64,000 bases of DNA from Sphaerisporangium album (GTDB taxonomy: Bacteria; Actinomycetota; Actinomycetes; Streptosporangiales; Streptosporangiaceae), in contig NZ_QOIL01000006.1 in assembly GCF_003323745.1 (NCBI RefSeq), positions 124,001 to 188,000 on the forward strand, in the 5' to 3' direction. Positions within the stretch are counted from its first letter, which is position 1; each line of letters opens with the position of its first letter. The translations under genes were made by a program, and so were the position numbers. Positions 8,791 to 19,589 of the stretch are shown one piece after another. The notes beneath the pieces are model-generated. The model was given only the letters and a program-made list of their open reading frames with translations, searched no databases and was not told the DNA's origin.

Positions 8791-8973
8791 GGCACGCGCG
8801 GGCGGCGCGGGTTGTCACGAACCACGCGCGGGCACGGTGAGCGCGCGGGGTCTCGGAGACCGTGCGGAGGCCTCTGATGTGGCGGACGGCGGATGTCGGG
8901 GACCATGCGGAGGTGTGACAACCTCATAACATGACCTGGGCTCATTTAATGCGGCCTGCCTAGACTCCGGGTC

Positions 8974-10161
8974 ATGGATGAACGTCGGCGTTACGATCGC
9001 GCCACCGCCGATCTGGACCCCCCGTTCGCGATCCTGGACATGGACGCTCTGCGGGCGAACGCCGCCGCCATGGTGCGCCGGGCGGGCGGGAAGCCGATCC
9101 GGCTGGCGAGCAAGTCGATCCGCTGCCGGGAGGTCCTGCGGCGCGTGCTGGCCATGGACGGCTACGCGGGAATCATGGCGTTCACGCTGCCCGAAGCCCT
9201 GTGGCTGGCGTCGGAGGGGTTCGCCGACATCCTGGTGGCGTACCCCACCGCCGACCGGCAGGCGCTGGCCGAGCTGGCGGGGGACGCGCGGGCCGCGGCC
9301 GAGATCACGCTGGTGATCGACTGCGTAGAGCATCTGGACTTCGTCGACGCGGCGGTCGACGGGGTACGCAACCGCCACGAGATCCGGATATGTCTGGACA
9401 TCGATGCGGGGTTCAACGCGCTCGGCGGCCGGTTGCGGGCGGGTGTCCTGCGCTCACCGGTCAGAGAGCCGGACCAGGCCGTCGAGCTGGCCGCCGCGAC
9501 CGCCAAGCGCCCGGGGTTCCGGCTGGCCGGCCTCATGGCGTACGAGGCGCAGATCGCGGGCGTCGGCGATCGCGTGCCCGGCCCGTACGGGCGGGTCGTC
9601 CGGCTGATGCAGGCTCGGTCCCAGCAGGAGCTGATCGTCCGCAGGGGCCGCATCGTGCAGGCCGTCCGGCAGCTCGCCGACCTGGAGTTCGTCAACGGCG
9701 GGGGCACCGGCTCGCTGGAGAAGACCACCCGGGAGAAGGCGATCACCGAGATCGCGGCGGGGTCGGGCCTGTACCACCCGCGCCTGTTCGACTTCTACCG
9801 GGGCTTCACCGGACGCCCGGCCGCGCTGTTCGCGCTTCCGGTGGTCCGCAGACCCGCGCCGGGCGTCGTCACCGTCCTGGGCGGCGGTTACCACGCCTCC
9901 GGGGCCCCTGGCGCGTCCCGTCTTCCCCAGCCGTACCTGCCGGCCGGGCTGCGCTACGACGCCAGGGAGGGCGCGGGCGAGGTGCAGACCCCGCTGCTCG
10001 GACCGGCGGCCCACGACCTGCGGATCGGGGACCGGGTGTGGTTCCGCCACGCCAAGGCGGGCGAGCTCTGCGAACGCTTCGACGCGCTCCACCTGGTCGA
10101 AGGCGACCACGTCATCGAGACGGTGCCGACCTACCGCGGCGAGGGCCGGGCGTTCCTCTGA
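8974..10161 (+). CDS. Fold-type III PLP enzyme (amino acid deaminase/aldolase family)
   Basis: 395 residues. N-terminal alanine racemase-like barrel with the PLP lysine in RLASKSIRC (Lys47) and a C-terminal domain with GDRVWFRHAKAGELC, whose His and Cys may bind metal as in D-serine dehydratase and D-threonine aldolase. The family acts on D-amino or hydroxy-amino acids; the exact substrate is unknown. The segment FVNGGGTGS is the phosphate-binding loop. The ATG at 8974 lies 7 nt after TAGACT (8961-8966), so the transcript is probably leaderless. Confidence 0.85.
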   Translation: MDERRRYDRATADLDPPFAILDMDALRANAAAMVRRAGGKPIRLASKSIRCREVLRRVLAMDGYAGIMAFTLPEALWLASEGFADILVAYPTADRQALAELAGDARAAAEITLVIDCVEHLDFVDAAVDGVRNRHEIRICLDIDAGFNALGGRLRAGVLRSPVREPDQAVELAAATAKRPGFRLAGLMAYEAQIAGVGDRVPGPYGRVVRLMQARSQQELIVRRGRIVQAVRQLADLEFVNGGGTGSLEKTTREKAITEIAAGSGLYHPRLFDFYRGFTGRPAALFALPVVRRPAPGVVTVLGGGYHASGAPGASRLPQPYLPAGLRYDAREGAGEVQTPLLGPAAHDLRIGDRVWFRHAKAGELCERFDALHLVEGDHVIETVPTYRGEGRAFL

Positions 10162-10305
10162 CCGGGACGACCCCAGGAGCCCGGAAGGCGCGGCTCGTAC
10201 GGCGTCCACCGACGTATGCCGTGCTCCTCGCCATAGGGGGCGCCGGCATCGCCGTCGTCCAAGGGAACGGCCCGCCTCCATAGCGGCGTCGGCCGCGCCA
10301 CGCCG

Positions 10306-11508
10306 TTACGCGGTTGCCGCCGCGTAGCGGTTGGACGGGTGGGGTAGGCCCAGGCGGGTGCGCAGGGACGTTTCGTCGTACGCGCCGCGGAACGCCCCAC
10401 GGGCCTGGAGGGCGGGGACCAGGCCCCGGGTGATCGCCGTCAGGTCGTGGGGCAGCACGCCGGGGCGGAGGCGGTAGCCGTCCAGGCCCGCCTGCCCCCA
10501 GTCCAGCAGCAGGTCGGCGAGCCGGTCCGGGGCGCCGGTGAAGATGCGGGCGTCCGAGTCCAGCTCGGCCCCGTCGAGGTCGTCCAGGCGTGCCTTCCGG
10601 TCGGCCGCGTCCTCGCCGAGGAACGTCACCAGGTCGGCGAAGATCTTCAGCGGGGCCCCGGTGCGCCCCACGCGGTCCTCCGCCGCCCTCACCCGCGCGA
10701 CGATGTCCGCGGCCCCGTCCCGGTCGTGGGGGGTCACGTACACGACGTCGGACGCGCGGGCGGCGAATTCGTACGGCAGCGTGTCATGGGCGAGCGAGGT
10801 GACCAGGGGCTGCCCCTGCGGGGAGCGCGGGGTGATCGACGGGCCCTTGACGCTGAACCACTCGCCCTGGAAGTCGATGTAGTGGAGCTTGTCCCGGTCG
10901 ATGAACCGGCCGGTGGCGACGTCGCGGATCTCGGCGTCGTCCTCCCAGCTGTCCCACAGCCGGCGGACGACCTCGACGGCGTCGGCCGCCTCGCCGAACA
11001 GCTCGCCGATCACCCCGGAGGGATCGTGGACGTCGACGGGTGCGATCACGCGGCGGCCGAAGTTCGCCGCCTCGTCCGGGCGGACCGACACCCGGGGCCG
11101 CCAGCCCGCGCGGCCGCGGCTGATGTGGTCGAGCGAGCCGATGCCGATGGCGACGTGGAAGGGCTCGGTGTGGGTGGTGACGGTGGTCGGCACCAGGCCG
11201 ATGTGCGAGGTCAGCGGCGCGACGTTCGCCGCGGTGAGGACGGCGTCGAGCTGCCCGCGCACCTGGTCCAGGCGGTGGTCCGCCTCCAGGAGCCGCGAGG
11301 ACTGAAGGCTGAGCCCGTCCTCGAAGGTCACGAAGTCCAGCAGGCCGCGCTCGGCCTCCTGGACGAGGTCGGCCCAGTAGCGGGCGGTGAACAGCCGGTC
11401 CGGGGTCGCGTCCTCGGACCGCCAGGCCGCCGGGTGCCATCCGGCGCCGTCCAGGGCGACCGCCAGGTGCAGCGGCGTCGGGAGGGGTGTCGTCGAGTGG
11501 GGTGTCAT
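10306..11508 (-). CDS. LLM-class flavin-dependent oxidoreductase
   Basis: 400 residues of the luciferase-like monooxygenase fold, with LHLAVALDGAGWHPAAWR at strand 1, VTFEDGLSLQ, and SLDHISRGRAGWRPRVS, the FMN-binding core of the NtaA/SnaA/DszA group. It needs reduced flavin from a reductase not coded nearby. It is the last gene of the ABC-LLM operon, 9 bp after the second LLM gene. Such gene sets commonly release sulfur, nitrogen or carbon from organic compounds after import; here the substrate is not known. Confidence 0.88.
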   Translation of the reverse strand: MTPHSTTPLPTPLHLAVALDGAGWHPAAWRSEDATPDRLFTARYWADLVQEAERGLLDFVTFEDGLSLQSSRLLEADHRLDQVRGQLDAVLTAANVAPLTSHIGLVPTTVTTHTEPFHVAIGIGSLDHISRGRAGWRPRVSVRPDEAANFGRRVIAPVDVHDPSGVIGELFGEAADAVEVVRRLWDSWEDDAEIRDVATGRFIDRDKLHYIDFQGEWFSVKGPSITPRSPQGQPLVTSLAHDTLPYEFAARASDVVYVTPHDRDGAADIVARVRAAEDRVGRTGAPLKIFADLVTFLGEDAADRKARLDDLDGAELDSDARIFTGAPDRLADLLLDWGQAGLDGYRLRPGVLPHDLTAITRGLVPALQARGAFRGAYDETSLRTRLGLPHPSNRYAAATA

Positions 11509-11517
11509 GGCGTCTCC

Positions 11518-12858
11518 TTACGCGTGAGGGGCGAGTCCGAGGTGGTCGCGCAGGGTCGGGCCGGAGTAGTCGGCGCGGAAGACGCCCTTCTCCTGGAGCA
11601 GCGGCACCACCTTGTCGACCAGGTCGTCCAGACCGGTGGGCGTGAGGTGCGGGACGAAGATGAACCCGTCGGCGGCGTCGGTCTGCACGAAGGTGTCGAT
11701 CTCGTCGGCGACGGCGCGCGGGGTGCCGATGAAGGTCTGCGGGGCGGCCAGCTCGATGACGAGCTCGCGGATGGACAGGTTCTTCTCCGCCGCGAGCGCC
11801 CGCCATTTGGCCACGACCGCTCCCCGGTCCCGGCGGAACTGCGCGCGTCCCTTGGACACGCCCTCCTCCAGGTCCGGCTCGATGTCGGGCAGCGGGCCGT
11901 CGGGGTCGTAGCCGGACAGGTCGCGGCCCCAGTAGCCCTCGATGAAGGAGATCGCGGTCTGCGGGCTGACCTGCGCCCGCCGGATCTCGGCGGCCCGCTC
12001 GTGCGCCTCGGCGTCGGTGTCGCCGAGCACGTACGTCACCGCCGGGAGGATCTTCAGATCCTCGTGGCGCCGCCCGTACGCGGCGAGCCTGCGCTTGACG
12101 TCGGCGTAGAACGCGCGGCCCTCCTCCAGCTTGCTGTGCCTGCTGAAGATCACGTCGGCGGCGGAGGCGGCGAACTCGCGGCCCTCGTCAGAGTCCCCCG
12201 CCTGGATGATCACCGGGTGGCCCTGCGGGGGGCGCGGGGTGTTGAACCGGCCGGAGATGTCGAAGTGCTGCCCTTGGTGCCGGAACGGGGTGATGCCTCC
12301 CTCGCGGACGAACGCGCCGGAGGCGGCGTCGGCGGCCACCGCGTCGGCCGCCCAGGTGTCCCACAGCTCGCGGGCGGTCTGGAGGAACTCGGCGGCCCGG
12401 GTGTACCGGTCGGCCTCGGCCAGGAAACCGCCGCGCCGGAAGTTCTCGCCGGTGAAGGCGTCGAAGCTGGTCACGACGTTCCAGGCGGCCCGCCCGCCGC
12501 TCAGGTGGTCCAGCGAGGCCAGCCGCCGTGCCACCTCGTAGGGCTCGTTGAAGGTGGAGTTGACCGTCGCGGCCAGCCCGAGGTGGCTGGTGACGGCGGC
12601 CAGGGCCGACAGCACGGTCAGCGACTCGGGGCGGCCGACGACGTCCAGGTCGTGGATGCGGCCCTTCATCTCGCGCAGCCGCAGCCCCTCGGCGAGGAAG
12701 AAGAAGTCGAACCTGCCGCGCTCGGCCGTCTGGGCGAGGTGCCGGAACGAGTCGAAGTCGATCTGGCTCCCCGAGCGCGGGTCGGACCAGACGGTGGTGT
12801 TGTTGACGCCGGGGAAGTGCGCGGCGAGGTGGATCTGCTTGGTTCCAGGGTCGGTCAC
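11518..12858 (-). CDS. LLM-class FMN-dependent monooxygenase (NtaA/SnaA/DszA type)
   Basis: 446 residues, the typical length of the NtaA/DszA/SnaA family (TIGR03860-like). Key stretches: HLAAHFPGVNNTTVW, FFFLAEGLRLRE, VNSTFNEPYEVARRLASLDHLSGGRAAWNVVTS, and QAGDSDEGREFAASAADVIF, which line the FMN pocket. GTG start at 12858 with CAGGAGG 8 nt upstream. It lies between the substrate-binding protein and the second LLM enzyme. Two non-identical LLM enzymes in one operon suggest two sequential oxidations or two substrates. Confidence 0.92.
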   Translation of the reverse strand: MTDPGTKQIHLAAHFPGVNNTTVWSDPRSGSQIDFDSFRHLAQTAERGRFDFFFLAEGLRLREMKGRIHDLDVVGRPESLTVLSALAAVTSHLGLAATVNSTFNEPYEVARRLASLDHLSGGRAAWNVVTSFDAFTGENFRRGGFLAEADRYTRAAEFLQTARELWDTWAADAVAADAASGAFVREGGITPFRHQGQHFDISGRFNTPRPPQGHPVIIQAGDSDEGREFAASAADVIFSRHSKLEEGRAFYADVKRRLAAYGRRHEDLKILPAVTYVLGDTDAEAHERAAEIRRAQVSPQTAISFIEGYWGRDLSGYDPDGPLPDIEPDLEEGVSKGRAQFRRDRGAVVAKWRALAAEKNLSIRELVIELAAPQTFIGTPRAVADEIDTFVQTDAADGFIFVPHLTPTGLDDLVDKVVPLLQEKGVFRADYSGPTLRDHLGLAPHA

Positions 12859-12933
12859 GGGGTCCTCCTGGTCGGGAGTCCGGTGGAGATACGGTCCGGG
12901 CGGAGGGGCGGGGTCCGGGAGCCGCCCCTTGGG

Positions 12934-14568
12934 CTAGCTCACCCAGGCGTCGTTGAGTTGCTGGAGCCGGGAGTCGGCGCCGAGCGTGATGCCATGGGTC
13001 TTGGACGACAGCGCCAGGATGGTGGTGAGCTCGAAGACGGGGATCGAGTGGGCCTTCTCGACGATCAGCTTCTGCGCCCGCTGGATGTGGCCGGCGCGCT
13101 CGGCGCCGTCCGCCGTCGACTGCTGTCCCCGCAGCGCGTCCTCCAGCCCGGCGTCGTCGATGCGGTAGTAGTTGTTGCCCGCGGTGGAGTAGTTGGTGCG
13201 CAGGACGTCGCCGTCGGCGCGGCTGAGGTTGCCCCAGGCCAGGTCGAACGTGCCCTTGGCGTAGACCTGGAGCAGCTCGGGCACCGTGTAGGTCTGGAGT
13301 TCCAGCTTGACCCCGATCTTGGACAGTTGCTGCTGGATCAGCTCCAGCGCCGACTGGTTCGGGCCGAAGTTCGACAGCCACGTGGTGACGAGGCTGAGCT
13401 TCTCGCCGTCCTTCTCGCGGACGCCGTCGGCGCCCGGCGTCCACCCCGCCTCGTCGAGCAGCTTCTTGGCGGCCTCGACGTCGAAGGTGAGGGCGCCGCT
13501 CAGGTCCGTCCAGTCCGGGGTCGTCCTGGCGAGGATGCTGGTGGCGACGGCGAAGTCCGGGGTGAGGACCGTGTCGCGCACCTCCTGGGCATTGATCGCC
13601 TTGGCCAGGGCCTGACGCACCCGGACGTCCTTGAGCAGGGGCCTGGACTCGTTGGCCGTCAGGCTGAAGACGTTGCCCGGGTTCGGGCGCACCACCAGGG
13701 TGTAACCGCTGCTCCGCAGGACCTGGACGTTCTGCGGCGGGACGCTCCCGATGGCCGCGATCTGCCCGGACTGCAACGCGCCCGTCCGCACTCCCGCCTC
13801 GGGGATGACCTTGAAGACCACGGAGTCGAGGTAGGCGTCGCCCTGGTGCTCGCGGTCGGCCGGCGCCCAGCCGTACCCCTTGCGCCTCTTCAGCACGACC
13901 TCGGAGTTCTTGGTGTAGTGGTCGAGCGTGAACGGGCCCGTGCCCACCACGTTGGCGACGTCCCGCTCCTCGACGGGCCTGGCCAGGGTGGACGGCCCGA
14001 GCAGGCCGAGCGCGGCGGTGGAGCTGGCCTGCAGGAACGCGGCGTTGGGCGTGGTGAACTCGATCTTCACCGTCAGCTTGTCCACGACCTCGGTGGCCTT
14101 GTAGCCGGTGAAGTAGATGATCGACGAGGGGGCCTTGGCGCCCGCCCTGACGATGTCGTCGAAGTTGTCCTTGACCGACTGCGCGGTGAGCGGGCTGCCG
14201 TCGGAGAACGTGACCCCGTCGCGCAGCGTGAACGTGAACGTCCTGGCGTCGTCGCTCGCCTCCCACTTGGTGGCCAGCCAGGGGATGAGCTTGCCGGTGG
14301 CGGGATCCTGCTCGGTCAGGGAGTCGACGAGCTGCCGGGAGACGTACAGGGCGTCGTTTCCGGCGCCGGCGCCGCGCGGGTTGATGCTGATCGGGTCGGT
14401 GCTCAGGCCGAACGTGAGGGTGCCGCCGGCCCGCGGGGCGTTCCCCGCCGCGCTCGTCTCCGCCGTGCCGGCCTGCCCGCAGGCGGCCAGCGCCAGCGGG
14501 ACGGCGGCCAGCCAGGCCGCGAGCACGCGCCCGCGGCCGCGCCTCCCCGGACGATATGAACTCTTCAT
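12934..14568 (-). CDS. ABC importer substrate-binding lipoprotein (SBP_bac_5)
   Basis: 544 residues. Type II signal peptide with lipobox LAAC (Cys about residue 29) after an Arg-rich N-terminus, then the family 5 solute-binding domain: LTFGLSTDPISINPRG, FTFTLRDGVTFSDGSPLTA, VGTGPFTLDHY, and ALAKAINAQEVRDTVL. It delivers a peptide-like or other solute to the permeases coded upstream. ATG at 14568 with GGAG 8 nt upstream. Operon order is permease, permease, fused ATPase, this gene, two LLM enzymes. Confidence 0.92.
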   Translation of the reverse strand: MKSSYRPGRRGRGRVLAAWLAAVPLALAACGQAGTAETSAAGNAPRAGGTLTFGLSTDPISINPRGAGAGNDALYVSRQLVDSLTEQDPATGKLIPWLATKWEASDDARTFTFTLRDGVTFSDGSPLTAQSVKDNFDDIVRAGAKAPSSIIYFTGYKATEVVDKLTVKIEFTTPNAAFLQASSTAALGLLGPSTLARPVEERDVANVVGTGPFTLDHYTKNSEVVLKRRKGYGWAPADREHQGDAYLDSVVFKVIPEAGVRTGALQSGQIAAIGSVPPQNVQVLRSSGYTLVVRPNPGNVFSLTANESRPLLKDVRVRQALAKAINAQEVRDTVLTPDFAVATSILARTTPDWTDLSGALTFDVEAAKKLLDEAGWTPGADGVREKDGEKLSLVTTWLSNFGPNQSALELIQQQLSKIGVKLELQTYTVPELLQVYAKGTFDLAWGNLSRADGDVLRTNYSTAGNNYYRIDDAGLEDALRGQQSTADGAERAGHIQRAQKLIVEKAHSIPVFELTTILALSSKTHGITLGADSRLQQLNDAWVS

Positions 14569-14602
14569 CGATACGCTCCTGGAGTCGGTGTTCCGCCGTG
14601 GC

Positions 14603-16413
<1,811 letters not shown>

Positions 16414-16417
<4 letters not shown>

Positions 16418-17337
16418 CCGCGGTGCCTCCATTCCCCGTCCAGCATCCGGGAGATGCGGTTCGCGGCCAGGACCGTCGCCGCGATGGTCAGGCCCGGCAT
16501 GGTCGTCATCCACCAGGCGACGGCGAGGTAGTCGCGGCCGCTCGCGATCAGCGAGCCCCATTCCGGCGTCGGAGGCTGGGCGCCGTAGCCGAGGAAGCTG
16601 AGGGCCGAGACCGACAGGATGGACGTGCCGAACTCCAGGGCGGCCAGGACGAGCACGGGGCCGGAGGAGTTGGGCAGCACGTGGCGGACCAGCACCCGGG
16701 TCCAGCGCGCGCCCCCGGCGTGCGCGGCCTCGACGTAGAGGCTGTGGCGCACCCGGAGCACCTCCGAACGCATGACGCGGGCGCAGCTCGCGACGCTCGC
16801 CACCCCGACCGCGACCGCCACGTTGACGGTGCCGAACCCGAGCGCGGTGACCAGCGCCAGCGACAGCAGCAGGCCGGGGATCGCGAGCAGCACGTCGACC
16901 ACCCGCATGATCACGTCGTCGGCCCACCCGCGCAGGAATCCGGCCAGCAGGCCGAGCACGGACCCGGCCAGAAGACCGACCAGCACCGCGATCACGGTCG
17001 CCTTGAGCGACAGGCCCGCGCCGTGCACCACGCGCGCGTACAGGTCCCGGCCGAGTTCGTCGGTGCCGAGCGGGTGAAGGGCGGAGGGGGCGGCCAGCTT
17101 GTCGGCCGGTGAGGCGGCCAGCGGGTCGGCGGAGGTGAGCAGGCCGGGCGCGAAGGCGGCCGGCAGGACGAGCGCGACCCAGCCGACGGCGGCCACGAGG
17201 CCGGGGCGCCTGGCGAGGAAGGTCAGAACCTCCCGTGCCCCGCCCCGGACCGGCGCGCCGGCGACGGCGGTCGTGTGCGGTTCGTCCGCGGCGCCCGGTT
17301 CGGCGCCCGGGTGGAAGACGCTGGTCAGGTCGGTCAT
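16414..17337 (-). CDS. ABC importer permease, DppC-like
   Basis: 307 residues, six membrane segments, N-terminal cytoplasmic tail of about 35 residues, and the EAA-type loop EAAHAGGARWTRVLVRHVLPN facing the ATPase. The segment HPLGTDELGRDLYARVVHGAGLSL is the DppC/OppC hallmark. It overlaps the fused ATPase by 4 bp and begins 10 bp after the DppB-like permease. Confidence 0.92.
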
Positions 17338-17347
17338 GGACGGCCCC

Positions 17348-18298
17348 TCACGACACCGCCGCGGATCGGCGGGCGATCCGCGGGTCCAGCAGGGGATAGA
17401 CGAGGTCGACGGCGAGGTTGATCAGGACGAACACCAGCGCGGCGAACACCACCAGGCCCTGCACGACCGGGATGTCCTGCGTGCCCACGGCGAGCGCCGT
17501 CAGGCGCCCGAGGCCGGTACGGGAGAAGACGGTCTCGGTGACCACCGAGCCGGCCAGCAGGTTGCCGACGACCAGGCCGGCCACCGTCAGCGCCGGCAGC
17601 GCCGCGTTGCGCACCGCGTGGCGGAAGTGGATCCGGGGCCGGCCCGCCCCCTTGGCCCTGGCCGTCTCGATGTAGGGCTCGCGCAGCGTGGTGCTCATGC
17701 TCTTGGCGAGCAGTTGGGCGATGGTCGCGGCGGAGGGCAGCGCGAGGGTGACGGCGGGGAGCACGACGCCGGCGAGGCCCTCGTTGCCGACGGCCGGGAA
17801 GAGACCGAGCCTGAACGAGAACACCTGGAGCAGCAGCAGGCCGAACCAGAACGACGGGATCGCCACCCCGAGCGGCGGCAGGCTCAGCAGCGCCTGCCGC
17901 AGCCATCCCCACGACACGTACGTGGCCGCCAGCGCGAGGCCCGTCCCGAACAGGACGGCCAGCAGCAGTCCCAGACCGGCGATCTGCGCGGTGGCGGGGA
18001 GCGCGTCGGCGATCATGGTCTGGACCGGCTGGTGGCTCTGGACGGACCTGCCGAATTCACCGTGAACCACGTCTGCGAGGCGGGTGAGGTACTGGATTAT
18101 CACCGGCCGGTCGAGCCCGTACTCGTGCCGCAGCGCGTCAAGCTGCTCCGGAGTGATGTCGCGCCCCGAATCCGAGCCGGCCAGGACGGAGACCGGGTCG
18201 CCGGGCAGCATGTACAGGATCACGAAGGAGACCGTGAACGCCGCCCACAGAACGAAGAGCGCCTGGACCACCCTGCGCGCGACGTACCGCGCCGGCAT
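17348..18298 (-). CDS. ABC importer permease, DppB-like
   Basis: 316 residues, six membrane segments, starting MPARYVARRVVQALFVLWA with the typical FVILYMLPGDPV motif and the EAA loop ETARAKGAGRPRIHFRHAVRN. The start ATG at 18298 overlaps the stop of a preceding 38-codon ORF as TGATG, implying coupled translation. First full-size gene of the importer-monooxygenase operon. Confidence 0.92.
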   Translation of the reverse strand: MPARYVARRVVQALFVLWAAFTVSFVILYMLPGDPVSVLAGSDSGRDITPEQLDALRHEYGLDRPVIIQYLTRLADVVHGEFGRSVQSHQPVQTMIADALPATAQIAGLGLLLAVLFGTGLALAATYVSWGWLRQALLSLPPLGVAIPSFWFGLLLLQVFSFRLGLFPAVGNEGLAGVVLPAVTLALPSAATIAQLLAKSMSTTLREPYIETARAKGAGRPRIHFRHAVRNAALPALTVAGLVVGNLLAGSVVTETVFSRTGLGRLTALAVGTQDIPVVQGLVVFAALVFVLINLAVDLVYPLLDPRIARRSAAVS

Positions 18299-18414
18299 CA
18301 GTCGGCCCGCGCCGGGGCCCGGTGCGCCGTGACCGGCTTGAGGCCCGTGTCCCGTCCGGCCGCGTCACCACGGCGGCCCGGAGGTGGAGGTGAGCCCATC
18401 CCGACGAACTTCAC
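18298..18414 (-). CDS. Small ORF coupled to the DppB-like gene
   Basis: 38 codons from a GTG at 18414 preceded by GAGGAGGA with about 3-nt spacing (the perfect anti-SD match), ending in TGA that shares its A with the dppB-like ATG. The peptide begins VKFVGMGSPPPPG and is basic and Pro-rich. I do not recognise it. It is the first ORF after the palindromic promoter, so it could be a leader peptide controlling the operon, or simply a translation-initiation platform. An ATG six codons in gives a 33-residue alternative. Confidence 0.5.
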   Translation of the reverse strand: MKFVGMGSPPPPGRRGDAAGRDTGLKPVTAHRAPARAD

Positions 18415-18458
18415 TCGTCCTCCTCGGAGGTGTGACGCGCGGTCCGGCAATTCCTAGT

Positions 18459-18500
18459 TATCCTACCGGGAGGATAGGAAACCGACCAAGGCGCGGTCAA
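18459..18500 (-). promoter_or_regulatory. Promoter with an 18-bp palindromic operator over the -10 box
   Basis: Minus strand: TTGACC (18500-18495), 18 nt, TATCCT (18476-18471). The -10 box is the left arm of TATCCTCCCGGTAGGATA (18476-18459), an 18-bp palindrome with one mismatch. A bound repressor would mask the -10 box and the start point of the ABC-LLM operon. The regulator is not coded in this window; the shape would suit an Rrf2- or GntR-type protein. Confidence 0.7.
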
Positions 18501-18579
18501 GGGATCGAATGAAGGCATGCGTCAGGGCCGCCGGGGTGACGGCAGTTCCAGGCCGGAAAGGGGCAGGGGAAGGGGCCGG

Positions 18580-18912
18580 TCAGGCGCGGCGGCGGCGCCA
18601 CATGGCGATGGCCGCGCCGACGATCACGACGGCTCCCACGCCGATCAGCACGGGGGCGAGGCTTCGCATGGGGGTGTCGTCCTGCCAGGCGTCGTCACCG
18701 TGGACACCGTCCTCCGAGCGCGCCGGGCCGAGCCCCACCGCGTCGCGCGCCGTCGCGATCAACTGCTCGGCGTTGGACCTGACCTTGGCGACGCCGCGCT
18801 CGGCGACCCGCTTGGGGCTGACCCGCTCCACGATGGCGTCCACGGTGACAGCCAGCTCCGCCCGGGTGCGCTCGATCTGCCGTTCGAGCGCCTCGGGATC
18901 GGTGTCCGCCAT
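18580..18912 (-). CDS. DUF3618 protein
   Basis: 110 residues: N-terminal DUF3618 motif (PEALERQIERTRAELAVTVDAI, then ERVSPKRVAERGVAK), an acidic linker, and a single C-terminal membrane helix (LAPVLIGVGAVVIVGAAIAM) ended by five Arg. Family members are small membrane-anchored proteins of actinobacteria, often next to peroxiredoxin genes as here. Function unknown. Confidence 0.88.
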   Translation of the reverse strand: MADTDPEALERQIERTRAELAVTVDAIVERVSPKRVAERGVAKVRSNAEQLIATARDAVGLGPARSEDGVHGDDAWQDDTPMRSLAPVLIGVGAVVIVGAAIAMWRRRRA

Positions 18913-19060
18913 GACGATCCCCTTCTCTACGTCCCGGACGAGCCGCGCTCACGCCGGCTCGCCACCGTGCCGGGCGGACGGTCCGCCGCGGCGTTCGAAC
19001 GATCAGTCTGTCAGGTCCGGCGTCCAACCGGCACGGGGGGCGTGCCGGTAGGTTGTTCCC

Positions 19061-19534
19061 GTGACACAGACGAGACTCGAGCCCGGCGACGCCGCACCCG
19101 ATTTCATCCTGCCCGACGCCGAGGGCGCCGACATCAGCTTGAAGTCGCTTCGCGGCAAGCGGGTCATCCTTTACTTCTACCCCGCCGCGATGACGCCCGG
19201 GTGCACGAAGCAGGCGTGCGACTTCCGCGACAGCCTGGACGGGCTGACCGCGGCCGGTTTCGTCGTACTCGGCGTGTCCAAGGACTCCCCGCAGAAGCTG
19301 GCGAAGTTCACCGAGCGCGACGCGCTGACGTTCCCGCTGCTGTCCGACCCCGACCTGGCCGTCCACCAGGCGTACGGCGCGTACGGCGAGAAGACGATGT
19401 ACGGGAAGACGACGGTCGGCGTGCTCCGCTCGACGTTCGTCATCGACGCCGAGGGCAAGATCGAGAAGGCGCTCTACAACGTGAAGGCGACGGGGCACGT
19501 CGCGCGCCTGCGGAAGGATCTGGGCCTCGGTTAA
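19061..19534 (+). CDS. bcp: Thioredoxin-dependent thiol peroxidase
   Basis: 157-residue atypical two-Cys peroxiredoxin of the Bcp/PrxQ group. The peroxidatic Cys is in TPGCTKQAC with the resolving Cys five residues later; the family also shows YFYPAAMTPG and GVSKDSPQK. It reduces hydrogen peroxide and organic peroxides with electrons from thioredoxin. GTG at 19061 lies 6 nt after TAGGTT (19049-19054), so the mRNA is probably leaderless. It diverges from the DUF3618 gene. Confidence 0.94.
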   Translation: MTQTRLEPGDAAPDFILPDAEGADISLKSLRGKRVILYFYPAAMTPGCTKQACDFRDSLDGLTAAGFVVLGVSKDSPQKLAKFTERDALTFPLLSDPDLAVHQAYGAYGEKTMYGKTTVGVLRSTFVIDAEGKIEKALYNVKATGHVARLRKDLGLG

Positions 19535-19589
19535 CGGGTACGGATACCGCCCCGCGCTCAACTATTATGGCGCAAGCCCTGAAAAGCCC

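Noticed and set aside
10447-14559. A 1,370-codon open frame on the plus strand
   Set aside because: It is the antisense shadow of the two LLM genes and the binding-protein gene; its product is a Val/Gly/Arg/Asp-rich string with no domain, as expected from high GC content.
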